From NCBI RefSeq assembly GCF_024704835.1, contig NZ_JAMXBE010000001.1, positions 62,001-126,000 of the forward strand: 64,000 nucleotides of DNA. Direction: 5' to 3'. Position numbers and translations under genes: made by a program. The notes below the pieces were generated by a model that did no database searches, was not told the DNA's origin, and saw only the letters and a program-made list of their open reading frames with translations. Shown here in pieces: positions 56,754-64,000 of the stretch (positions are counted from its first letter, which is position 1; each line of letters opens with the position of its first letter). The DNA comes from Parapedobacter tibetensis (GTDB lineage: Bacteria; Bacteroidota; Bacteroidia; Sphingobacteriales; Sphingobacteriaceae).

Positions 56754-57506
56754 CTACCTCACTTCAATTCCTTGTTTCCGGAGCTCATCTTTTAATTCAG
56801 GGATTAGTATTTCCCCGTAATGAAACACTGAGGCCGCCAATGCAGCATCCACATTGCTCTCCTGAAATACCTCCACAAAATGCTGCATATTGCCCGCTCC
56901 GCCGGAGGCTATGAGCGGTATGGACAGCTTATCGTTTATTTTTTTCAAAAAATCGCAATCGAATCCGTTTTTGGTGCCATCATGGTCCATGGAGGTCAAT
57001 AAGATCTCTCCTGCCCCACGGCTCTCCGCTTCCTTTATCCAATCTTCCGTTTCGATATCCGTTTTCAAACGCCCGCCATTGAGGTGGACATAATTTTTTC
57101 CGTCTACATGCCGGGTATCTACCGCCACCACCACAAATTGTATACCGAAAGCTTCCGCCATTTGGTTAATCAATCCGGGATTTCTTACCGCCGCCGAATT
57201 GATGGAAATCTTATCGGCGCCCGAATGTAATAACACATCGGCATCAGCCAATTCATTGATCCCCCCTCCAATTGTAAACGGGATGTTTACCTGCCGCGCT
57301 ACCGCCTTTACAAGTTCCGCAGTTGTTTTCCGCCGCTCATGCGTAGCGGTTATATCCAGGAACACCAACTCGTCCGCCCCCTGCCGTGAATATTGCCATG
57401 CCAGTTCCACCGGATCCCCTGCATCGCGCAAATCCACGAAGTTGACGCCTTTTACCGTCCGTCCGTCTTTTACATCCAAGCAGGGAATGATGCGTTTTGC
57501 CAACAT
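56754..57506 (-). CDS. hisF: Imidazole glycerol phosphate synthase, cyclase subunit
   Basis: A 250-residue TIM barrel: [33 protein letters not shown] with the catalytic Asp in [19 protein letters not shown] and [15 protein letters not shown] with the second catalytic Asp, and [12 protein letters not shown] for phosphate binding. With HisH it makes imidazole glycerol phosphate and AICAR. Six bases separate it from hisA. Confidence 0.97.
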   Translation of the reverse strand: MLAKRIIPCLDVKDGRTVKGVNFVDLRDAGDPVELAWQYSRQGADELVFLDITATHERRKTTAELVKAVARQVNIPFTIGGGINELADADVLLHSGADKISINSAAVRNPGLINQMAEAFGIQFVVVAVDTRHVDGKNYVHLNGGRLKTDIETEDWIKEAESRGAGEILLTSMDHDGTKNGFDCDFLKKINDKLSIPLIASGGAGNMQHFVEVFQESNVDAALAASVFHYGEILIPELKDELRKQGIEVR

Positions 57507-57512
57507 GACAAG

Positions 57513-58262
57513 CTAAAAGCGGATAAGTGATTTAAGGTTCCACTCCTTAATCTGTTCGATACTGATGCGGTTTTCATAGATGGCCTTCCCGACTACACAT
57601 GCCTCTACCTTAATGGCATCCAATGTGTAAATATCGTCTATGGAGCTGATGCCTCCTGATGCTATCAGCTTGATAATGGGTGAGTGATCCAATAACTTCT
57701 TGTACAACTCCACACCTGCCCCACCCAGCTTCCCGTCCTTATCGATATCCGTGCATAGGAAACGGTAAAAACCTAATGAAAGACACCTATCGATATAGTC
57801 CATCAGTTTTACCGGGGAGCTTTCCATCCAACCGGAATACTTGATTATTTCATCCAGCACATCAATAGCGATAACCACTTGGTCTGCATACTTGTGTCGC
57901 CCATGGTTGAGTTTGCTGAGTTCATCCAGAAATTCAGGGTTTGTGATTGCTTGCGTACCTACTACCACGCGGTGTATGCCTGCATCCACCAATTCCTTCA
58001 CTTTATCGATGCTTCGCACGCCTCCCCCATACTGCACCTTCATATCCGTACGTTGTATGACGCCAAATAGGTATTCCTGGTTGGAAAAATCTCCTTTGGC
58101 GCCATTGAGATCTATAATGTGGACAAATTCGGTTCCATTAGATTGGTATTTCTCAATCATCTCTTCGAGGCTCACCTCATAGACGGTCACTTCGTCATAG
58201 TTCCCTTCGCGCAGCCGGACGACTTTCTTGTCCAATACATCTATCGCTGGAATAATATACAT
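57513..58262 (-). CDS. hisA: Phosphoribosylformimino-AICAR ribotide isomerase
   Basis: A 249-residue TIM barrel homologous to HisF. Signatures: [27 protein letters not shown] (catalytic Asp8), [41 protein letters not shown] (second catalytic Asp region) and [13 protein letters not shown]. It catalyses the Amadori rearrangement that feeds HisF/HisH. Confidence 0.96.
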   Translation of the reverse strand: MYIIPAIDVLDKKVVRLREGNYDEVTVYEVSLEEMIEKYQSNGTEFVHIIDLNGAKGDFSNQEYLFGVIQRTDMKVQYGGGVRSIDKVKELVDAGIHRVVVGTQAITNPEFLDELSKLNHGRHKYADQVVIAIDVLDEIIKYSGWMESSPVKLMDYIDRCLSLGFYRFLCTDIDKDGKLGGAGVELYKKLLDHSPIIKLIASGGISSIDDIYTLDAIKVEACVVGKAIYENRISIEQIKEWNLKSLIRF

Positions 58263-58280
58263 GTCTTCTTTGGTTGATTT

Positions 58281-58874
58281 CTAATATAAGTTTGAAAAAT
58301 TCAACAATAACCTTTCGCCCGCTTCCCCAGATTTTTCAGGATGAAATTGCACGCCATAAAAGTTTTTATCCTGTATAGCTGCTGAAAACTTCAATCCATA
58401 TTGGGTAAATGCGGCCGTAAAAGTAGCATTATATTCAATAAAATAAGAGTGTACAAAGTAAAAGTATGCATCTTTTTTTATATTGTCGAATATTGGGCTT
58501 TCATTTTCGTGGAACACCTTATTCCAACCCATATGAGGTACTTTTTCAGTTATACGGCCTTCAAAATGTAACGTTTTAAGGGGTGTGATATTCAATAATG
58601 GACTGTCGCCCTCCTCTGAAAATGTGGTCAGTAATTGCATACCCACACATATACCCAACACGGGTTTTGTAATCTTACCGATGGAGGCGGCCAGTCCCGA
58701 CTCTTGCAATTTCCGCATGGCGGTACCCGCATGGCCTACCCCCGGAATGACAATCCGGTCGTAGCTGGCTATCTCATCCACTTCATTGATCATGCCGTAT
58801 GGAATGCCTAGCCGATTCAAAGCGGCTGTAAGTGAAAATATGTTTCCTGCCCCGTAATTGATGATTCCTATCAT
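58281..58874 (-). CDS. hisH: Imidazole glycerol phosphate synthase, glutaminase subunit
   Basis: A 197-residue class I glutamine amidotransferase: GIINYGAGNIFSLTAAL, IPGVGHAG, the nucleophile Cys in VLGICVGMQLL, and the His-Glu pair in GVQFHPEKSG. It delivers ammonia to HisF. The ATG at 58874 (MIGIINYG) matches the family; an upstream in-frame ATG at 58898 would add a poorly conserved octapeptide. The gap to hisB holds 7- and 8-bp repeats. Confidence 0.96.
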   Translation of the reverse strand: MIGIINYGAGNIFSLTAALNRLGIPYGMINEVDEIASYDRIVIPGVGHAGTAMRKLQESGLAASIGKITKPVLGICVGMQLLTTFSEEGDSPLLNITPLKTLHFEGRITEKVPHMGWNKVFHENESPIFDNIKKDAYFYFVHSYFIEYNATFTAAFTQYGLKFSAAIQDKNFYGVQFHPEKSGEAGERLLLNFSNLY

Positions 58875-58913
58875 GTCTTTGCTATCAGCTTTCGGCAATC
58901 GGCCCTCAGCCTT

Positions 58914-58961
58914 GTTCTTGCATTTCTAATTTCGTGTCTCGCACTTCTAATCTCGTACCTC
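58914..58961. repeat. 7-bp array, about seven units, abutting the hisB stop
   Basis: GTTCTTG, CATTTCT, AATTTCG, TGTCTCG, CACTTCT, AATCTCG, TACCTCT in exact 7-bp steps; the last unit touches the hisB stop codon (58962-58964). Weaker 8-bp words (CTTTCGGC, AATCGGCC, CTCAGCCT) fill the rest of the gap to hisH. Confidence 0.7.
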
Positions 58962-60101
58962 TCAAAGCACCCCTTTTGTGCTTGGCAATTCCATATGATC
59001 CGCATCGCGTCTCACCGCTTTTTTGACGGATTTGGCAAACGCCTTGAAAATCGCTTCTATTTTATGGTGTTCGTTTTCGCCTTCGGCTTTGATATTGAGG
59101 TTGCACTTGGCGGCATCCGAAAATGATTTGAAGAAATGGTAGAACATTTCCGTGGGCATATCCCCTATTTTCTCCCGTTTGAATTCGGCATCCCATACAA
59201 TCCAGTTGCGGCCACCGAAATCAATGGCCACCTGCGCCAGGCAATCGTCCATAGGCAGCGTAAACGCATAGCGTTCGATGCCTCGCTTGTCTCCTAATGT
59301 TTTCCCAAATATTTCCCCCAATGCAATCCCCGTATCCTCGATGGTATGATGTTCATCGATGTGCAGGTCGCCTTTGGCATGTATGGTGAGATCGATATTA
59401 CCGTGCCGGGCTATTTGATCGAGCATGTGATCAAAAAAAGGTAGGCCCGTGTCGATATCGGCTTTTCCTTTGCCATCGAGGTCTAGTTTGATATAGATAT
59501 CCGTTTCATTGGTCTTGCGACGATGTTCTCCCATACGGGATCCTAGTTTCAAAAACTCATAAATGGTCTCCCAGTCGGAAGTTTCCAGTGCCACTACAGA
59601 TGCTATTATTTGATGGGTCTCGGCCGCACCAAGCGCATCATTATTGCGCAACCAAATGGCTTTGGTACCAAGATTTTGAGCCAGTTTCACGTCATTGATG
59701 CGATCGCCAATCACAAAGGAATTGGCTAGGTCATACTTATCCTTGTCAAAATACCGGGTGAGCAATTCGGTACCCGGTTTGCGCGTGGGTGCATTTTCAT
59801 GAGGAAATGTACGATCGATATGCTCAGCCGCAAACACGACTCCTTCTCCCGCAAATGTGTTGATGATAAAATGGTGCACCGGCCAAAAGTTTTCCTCGGG
59901 ATGAGAAGCGGTACCCAGTCCATCCTGATTGGTCACCAATATCAATTCAAACTCCAACTCCTTGGCGATGCGTGGCAAGTATTGCAATGCTCCGGGATAA
60001 AAATGCAATTTGGCGAATGAATCAATTTGTTCATCTTCCGGTTCGGTTATCAATGTGCCGTCACGGTCTATGAATAGTAATCTTTTGATTGTATTAGGCA
60101 T
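58962..60101 (-). CDS. hisB: Bifunctional histidinol-phosphatase / imidazoleglycerol-phosphate dehydratase
   Basis: A 379-residue fusion. The HAD-type phosphatase occupies about 1-165: [12 protein letters not shown] (nucleophile and acid Asp), VTNQDGLGT, and [17 protein letters not shown]. The dehydratase occupies about 185-379: [48 protein letters not shown] with metal-binding HHTIED, and a second [15 protein letters not shown]. These are steps 8 and 6 of the pathway. Located 29 bases after hisC. Confidence 0.96.
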   Translation of the reverse strand: MPNTIKRLLFIDRDGTLITEPEDEQIDSFAKLHFYPGALQYLPRIAKELEFELILVTNQDGLGTASHPEENFWPVHHFIINTFAGEGVVFAAEHIDRTFPHENAPTRKPGTELLTRYFDKDKYDLANSFVIGDRINDVKLAQNLGTKAIWLRNNDALGAAETHQIIASVVALETSDWETIYEFLKLGSRMGEHRRKTNETDIYIKLDLDGKGKADIDTGLPFFDHMLDQIARHGNIDLTIHAKGDLHIDEHHTIEDTGIALGEIFGKTLGDKRGIERYAFTLPMDDCLAQVAIDFGGRNWIVWDAEFKREKIGDMPTEMFYHFFKSFSDAAKCNLNIKAEGENEHHKIEAIFKAFAKSVKKAVRRDADHMELPSTKGVL

Positions 60102-60130
60102 GGCTCACTTATTTTTATCGTATGGTTTTT

Positions 60131-61204
60131 CTATGCTGAATAATCCGGTTGGACATACTTAGCTAACGCTTCTACCAATACCTCGTTCTCAGTAGGTGTG
60201 CCCACAGTAATCCGAAGGCATCCTTCACACAGTGCTACCTTGGAACGGTCGCGAACGATAATGCTTTGATCTACCAGGTACTCGTATAGTTGCCGTGGTT
60301 CAGTCGTTTTGACCAGTATAAAGTTAGCATCAGAAGGGTACACGTGTTGAACAAATGACAGCGTCAGCACTTTTTTGGCTAGTTTATCTCGTTCGTCTAC
60401 TGCCTCCTTAATCCACGCGTTCACTATCGCTACCTTGTCCAGCGCTTTCAAAGCCAGTTCCTGCGTGGCTTGGTTGATATTGTACGGCGGTTTGATTTTA
60501 TTGAACACTTCGATGATTTCCTCACTTGCAAAGGCCATACCTAACCGCAGCCCTGCTAGTCCCCATGCTTTTGACAGTGTCTGTAACACCACCAAATTGC
60601 TATATTCCGTCAGTTCCTGGATGAATGTTTTCTGCCGGGAATAATTGATATAGGCCTCATCGATGACCACCAATCCATTGAAATTAGCTAAAATTGTCTC
60701 TACATCTTCCCTGTGCAGCGAATTTCCGGTCGGGTTATTGGGCGAGCACAGGAAAATTATTCGGGTATGGGTATCAATAGCTTCTGCAATACCCGCTAGG
60801 TCAAGCTGGAAGTCCGTTGTCAGATTCACTTTCTTTATCGCCACATCATTGATATTGGCTGATACCTCGTACATACCGTAGGTGGGTGGCACCAAAATAA
60901 CATGGTCTATTCCGGGGCGGCAGAATGCTCTGAATAGGATGTCTATCGCTTCATCGCTACCATTCCCAAGAAAGATATTCCGTGCGGGGACACCTTTGAT
61001 GCTACTCAATTTCAATTTCAACTGATGTTGTAACGGGTCGGGATAACGGTTGTAATCCTGATCCAATGGAGAGCCATAAGCATTTTCGTTGGCATCCAAC
61101 AATACAGATGCTTCCCCGTTGAATTCGTCGCGTGCAGATGAATAGGGGATTAATTTTCTAATATTTTCCCTCAACAAACTAGTTAAGTCAAATGAATTAG
61201 CCAT
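60131..61204 (-). CDS. hisC: Histidinol-phosphate aminotransferase
   Basis: A 357-residue class II PLP aminotransferase: VLLDANENAYGSP, NIFLGNGSDEAIDILFRAFCRPG, FLCSPNNPTGNSL, VVIDEAYINY, and LQTLSKAWGLAGLRLGMAFA, where the Lys of LSKAWGL binds PLP. First his gene of the series. hisG and hisD, often located ahead of hisC in this phylum, are not present in the window. 35 bases separate it from rnz, so transcription may continue from there. Confidence 0.96.
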   Translation of the reverse strand: MANSFDLTSLLRENIRKLIPYSSARDEFNGEASVLLDANENAYGSPLDQDYNRYPDPLQHQLKLKLSSIKGVPARNIFLGNGSDEAIDILFRAFCRPGIDHVILVPPTYGMYEVSANINDVAIKKVNLTTDFQLDLAGIAEAIDTHTRIIFLCSPNNPTGNSLHREDVETILANFNGLVVIDEAYINYSRQKTFIQELTEYSNLVVLQTLSKAWGLAGLRLGMAFASEEIIEVFNKIKPPYNINQATQELALKALDKVAIVNAWIKEAVDERDKLAKKVLTLSFVQHVYPSDANFILVKTTEPRQLYEYLVDQSIIVRDRSKVALCEGCLRITVGTPTENEVLVEALAKYVQPDYSA

Positions 61205-61239
61205 TTATCAATTCAAAATTAATGCTTTTTTGTATCTTA

Positions 61240-62151
61240 CTATACGCTAAACCAAATTCCTTCCTGTGCCAATTGTGTTTCCGCAAATGTGGTTTTACTC
61301 TCTTGCAGCAATGGTCTCAAATCCCTATATCTTGCCGAATAATGTCCGATGACTAATTTTTTCGCCCCTACTTCCGTTGCCACCTCTCCCGCTTGCAAAG
61401 CAGTGGTATGGAAGGTGTCCACCGCCCTGTCGTGCATGTCGTGCAGGAAAGTGGCTTCATGGTACAGCAAATCCACCCCTCGAATGTTTGGCAGGTAGCT
61501 AGCTGTTTTGACGGTATCCGAGCAGTATGCATAGCTGCGAGGGGCAGGGGAGGCATTCGTAAGATCTTGCCAAGGGTACACTGTCCCATCTGGGGCGATG
61601 TAATCGTGTCCGCGCTTAATCATCGGCAATTGAGCATTGGGTATACCAATGGCCCCGACCTTTTCCTTATTGATGCTAGGTAGTCGTTTTTTTTCATCAA
61701 AGCGGAACCCCGTACAGGCAATCCGGTGGCTGAGCGGAAAACTACTTACTTCCATAGCACCATTTTCAAAAATCACTTCCTTTGACTGATCTTGGGTGGC
61801 GTGGAAATGTAGTGGATAACGCAATACCGTTTGAGAATGCAAGAACTGCAACCTAATGATTTCTTCCAATGCCGGTGGTGCATAGAGATGCAATTCTTCC
61901 TTACGTCCAATCAAATGCATGGATGAAATAAGACCTATCAATCCTAAATAATGGTCGCCATGCAGATGGCTGATAAAAATATGCTTGATGCGGTTGCTTT
62001 TGATGCCATATTTAACCAGTTGTATCTGCGTGCCTTCTCCGCAGTCAATCAGATACAATTGCTCATTGAGGTTGATTAATTGTGAAGTTGGGTGACGTCC
62101 ATATATTGGTGTGGCTGAGCTGCATCCTAATATCAGTACTTCAAACTTCAT
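61240..62151 (-). CDS. rnz: Ribonuclease Z
   Basis: A 303-residue metallo-beta-lactamase-fold endonuclease that removes tRNA 3' trailers. Signatures: VLILGCSSATPIYGRHPTSQLI, LIDCGEGTQIQL, the metal motif FISHLHGDHYLGLIGLISSM, the exosite-adjacent FRFDEKKR, YCSDT, LYHEATF and KLVIGHYSARY. Its start overlaps the stop of the STAS gene by four bases (ATGA), so the two are probably translated together. Confidence 0.95.
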   Translation of the reverse strand: MKFEVLILGCSSATPIYGRHPTSQLINLNEQLYLIDCGEGTQIQLVKYGIKSNRIKHIFISHLHGDHYLGLIGLISSMHLIGRKEELHLYAPPALEEIIRLQFLHSQTVLRYPLHFHATQDQSKEVIFENGAMEVSSFPLSHRIACTGFRFDEKKRLPSINKEKVGAIGIPNAQLPMIKRGHDYIAPDGTVYPWQDLTNASPAPRSYAYCSDTVKTASYLPNIRGVDLLYHEATFLHDMHDRAVDTFHTTALQAGEVATEVGAKKLVIGHYSARYRDLRPLLQESKTTFAETQLAQEGIWFSV

Positions 62152-62531
62152 CCTTCTTCTACAGCGCCTCTCATTTCCTTTTCCAGTTCTTTCATGAATA
62201 TCAAATCTTCAGCTTTAGACATCTTAGATGCCAATGTGAGAACGCCATCCAGTTTACACATGGAAATAAGGCCTCTTATCTGTTCGTTGGCACCTACCAA
62301 TACAAACACCCCACCTGCCGCCTTGCATAGTCGATGCGCCAACAGGACAGTGCGCAGCCCTGAAGAGTCCGCTTCCTGCACGTGAGATAAATCAAGCAAG
62401 ATATTGCTTTGCCCTCCTGTATTTCGCAACAGGAACTCGGCCTTAATTTTGGGCGCATTATCTCCATCTAATATCTCCACATGGGGTTGGATGGCTACGT
62501 ATTTTTCATGCTTATCTACGGTGAACTTCAT
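62148..62531 (-). CDS. STAS-domain protein (anti-sigma-factor antagonist type)
   Basis: A 127-residue STAS protein: EKYVAIQPHVEILDGDNAPKIKAEFLLRN, LLDLSHVQEADSSGLRTVLLAHRLC and LVGANEQIRGLISMCKLDGVLTLA. The Ser in DSSGLR matches the phosphorylated residue of SpoIIAA-type antagonists. No anti-sigma kinase or phosphatase lies nearby. It overlaps rnz by four bases and follows purC by 25. Confidence 0.88.
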   Translation of the reverse strand: MKFTVDKHEKYVAIQPHVEILDGDNAPKIKAEFLLRNTGGQSNILLDLSHVQEADSSGLRTVLLAHRLCKAAGGVFVLVGANEQIRGLISMCKLDGVLTLASKMSKAEDLIFMKELEKEMRGAVEEG

Positions 62532-62556
62532 GACGTTAATTTTTTCGTTGAACGAT

Positions 62557-63507
62557 TCAATTCGTGATTTCCAACAGGGCAGTTGTTATATGACTGGATA
62601 CCTGTTCCAACCTATCTGCACCATCGGGGTATATAAATTGCTCTCCCGTGATATGTTCAAATAGCTCGATGTACCGTTCAGAAATCGAAGATACGATTTC
62701 ATTCGTCATTTCAGGAACTTCTTGGCCATCTTTTCCTTGAAATCCGTTTTCGATTAACCATTTACGTACAAATTCTTTCGATAATTGCCGCTGAGGTTTA
62801 CTTTCTTTTTGCAACATATCATAGCTATCTGCATAGAAATAACGGGAAGAATCGGGTGTATGGATTTCATCGATCAGCACTATTTCCCCATCCAACTTAC
62901 CGAATTCATATTTGGTGTCTACCAATATCAAACCTCGCTCGGCTGCTAAGCTGGTACCCCGACTGAACAAAGCTTTGGTATAAGCCTCCAGCTGCAGGTA
63001 ATCAGCCTCCGAAACGATGCCTTGTTTCAGGATATCGGCCCGTGAGATATCTTCATCATGTCCCACGGCAGCCTTTGTGGTAGGTGTAATGATTGGTTCA
63101 GGCAAACGATCATCTTCATGAAGGCCATCAGGGAGCGCTTCCCCACAGATTTGACGTTTACCCGCATTATACTCACGCCAAGCGTGCCCTGAGAGGTAGC
63201 CACGGATAACCATTTCCACCTTAAACGGTTGGCACAAATGGCCGATGGTCACACAAGGGTCTGGTACATCAATCACCCAATTGGGCACAATATCCTGGGT
63301 GGCTTTCAAAAACTTTGCAGCAATTTGGTTGAGCACTTGTCCCTTGCATGGAATGGCGCGCGGAAGTACAACGTCAAATGCAGAAATCCGGTCTGTTGCC
63401 ACCATGGCGAGGTATTTATTTGCAATCGTATACACATCGCGCACTTTGCCCCTGTAAAAAGCTGTTTGGTCTTCAAAATTGAAGTTCGTTTCTTTTAAGG
63501 TATTCAT
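62557..63507 (-). CDS. purC: SAICAR synthetase
   Basis: A 316-residue phosphoribosylaminoimidazole-succinocarboxamide synthase of purine synthesis. Signatures: [99 protein letters not shown]. It belongs to the longer form (about 310 residues) like the yeast enzyme rather than the 240-residue E. coli form. The gap to phoH is filled by short repeats. Confidence 0.96.
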   Translation of the reverse strand: MNTLKETNFNFEDQTAFYRGKVRDVYTIANKYLAMVATDRISAFDVVLPRAIPCKGQVLNQIAAKFLKATQDIVPNWVIDVPDPCVTIGHLCQPFKVEMVIRGYLSGHAWREYNAGKRQICGEALPDGLHEDDRLPEPIITPTTKAAVGHDEDISRADILKQGIVSEADYLQLEAYTKALFSRGTSLAAERGLILVDTKYEFGKLDGEIVLIDEIHTPDSSRYFYADSYDMLQKESKPQRQLSKEFVRKWLIENGFQGKDGQEVPEMTNEIVSSISERYIELFEHITGEQFIYPDGADRLEQVSSHITTALLEITN

Positions 63508-63623
63508 GTTCTCTTTTCGGCTGTCAGCTTACAGTCATTAGCAAGAAGCCTCTACTTATCAGTTTTATTCAGCACCCTTTAAAACCGAAGGGCTCATCAA
63601 TGCCAATAATAACAAATGCGACA

Positions 63624-63693
63624 TCAATAATCTAAAATCGTCAATCTAAAATCGTAAATCGTCAATCTAAAATCGTAAATCGTAAATCTAAAA
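63624..63693. repeat. 7-bp array, ten units, abutting the phoH stop
   Basis: TCAATAA, TCTAAAA, TCGTCAA, TCTAAAA, TCGTAAA, TCGTCAA, TCTAAAA, TCGTAAA, TCGTAAA, TCTAAAA in exact 7-bp steps, ending on the base next to the phoH stop codon at 63694-63696. Confidence 0.85.
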
Positions 63694-64000
63694 TCAAATG
63701 TCCCCATAAGCTTCCAATATCCGTCTGACTAGCTTATGCCGCACCACATCACCTCCATCGAGGTAAATGATATCTATTCCTTCGATATTTTCCAACAGCT
63801 TGAGCGCTGTATTCAGGCCCGACTGTTGTTTTTTTGGTAAATCTATTTGTGTAACATCGCCGGTAACGATAAATTTTGCCGTAGGACCCATGCGTGTCAA
63901 AAACATTTTCAATTGCATGTCGGTGGCATTTTGTGCCTCATCCAAGATGACAAAACAGTTATCGAGCGTTCGTCCCCGCATAAAGGCAAGGGGGGCCACT
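63694..64000 (-). CDS. phoH: PhoH-like ATPase, C-terminal part (5' end outside window)
   Basis: The last 101 residues of a PhoH-family P-loop NTPase: [62 protein letters not shown]. The Walker B-like FVILDEAQN is seen; Walker A lies beyond the edge. PhoH proteins are linked to RNA metabolism and phosphate stress, with unclear exact role. The codon at 63999-63997 is GTG but encodes an internal Val. Same strand as purC and the his genes. Confidence 0.93.
   Translation of the reverse strand, partial: VAPLAFMRGRTLDNCFVILDEAQNATDMQLKMFLTRMGPTAKFIVTGDVTQIDLPKKQQSGLNTALKLLENIEGIDIIYLDGGDVVRHKLVRRILEAYGDI

Noticed and set aside
63624-63693. CRISPR array
   Set aside because: Units of 7 bp without spacers and no cas genes; the same holds for the 8-, 11- and 21-bp arrays.

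Overview
The window looks like a chromosomal segment of a Bacteroidota bacterium, most likely a Sphingobacteriaceae-type relative (Parapedobacter, Olivibacter, Pedobacter group; inference). Supporting signs are a SusC/SusD pair, the gliding/type IX secretion protein SprA next to ruvA, many glycoside hydrolases with signal peptides, near-absence of Shine-Dalgarno sequences, and repeated matches to the Bacteroidota promoter pattern TTG-N17-21-TAnnTTTG. No rRNA, tRNA, CRISPR array, insertion sequence or phage gene was recognised.

Layout. 1-4452: a giant mosaic surface protein cut by the left edge. 4527-5114: a 28-unit array with a strict 21-bp period, then a higBA toxin-antitoxin pair. 5863-12961: a carbohydrate-response block (NarL-type regulator, propeller sensor kinase, LacI-type repressor, divergent GH92 mannosidase). 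13063-18138: housekeeping genes (pnp, rpsO, a NagX/DUF5009-like membrane acyltransferase, a methyltransferase) separated by dispersed repeats. 18412-24646: ROK-type regulator, SusC, SusD. 25032-30728: a heme c/FG-GAP protein, small lipoproteins (one decayed), an MlrC-like peptidase flanked by two 11-bp arrays, and a DUF433/DUF5615 pair. 31219-36549: a likely operon of GH29 fucosidase, GH18 and GH3 with a PA14 insert. 36592-36819: a possible structured RNA. 36825-50521: Xaa-Pro aminopeptidase, PBP4-type DacB, malic enzyme, ruvA, sprA. 50536-55937: an MFS transporter with a small partner, GH20 hexosaminidase, free-methionine-sulfoxide reductase, WD40 protein. 56048-64000, minus strand: hisC-hisB-hisH-hisA-hisF-hisIE preceded by phoH (partial), purC, a STAS protein and rnz.

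The enzymes fit breakdown of host- or fungus-like glycans: mannosidase, fucosidase, beta-hexosaminidase, GH18, GH3, a SusCD importer, and a NagX-like protein that may handle amino sugars inside the cell. They are scattered rather than held in one locus, so joint action is inference.

The most unusual signal is not a gene. Many intergenic gaps are filled by tandem arrays whose unit length (7, 8, 11 or 21 bp) is kept exactly while unit sequence drifts. Several abut the stop codon of the preceding gene. I know of no described function for them.
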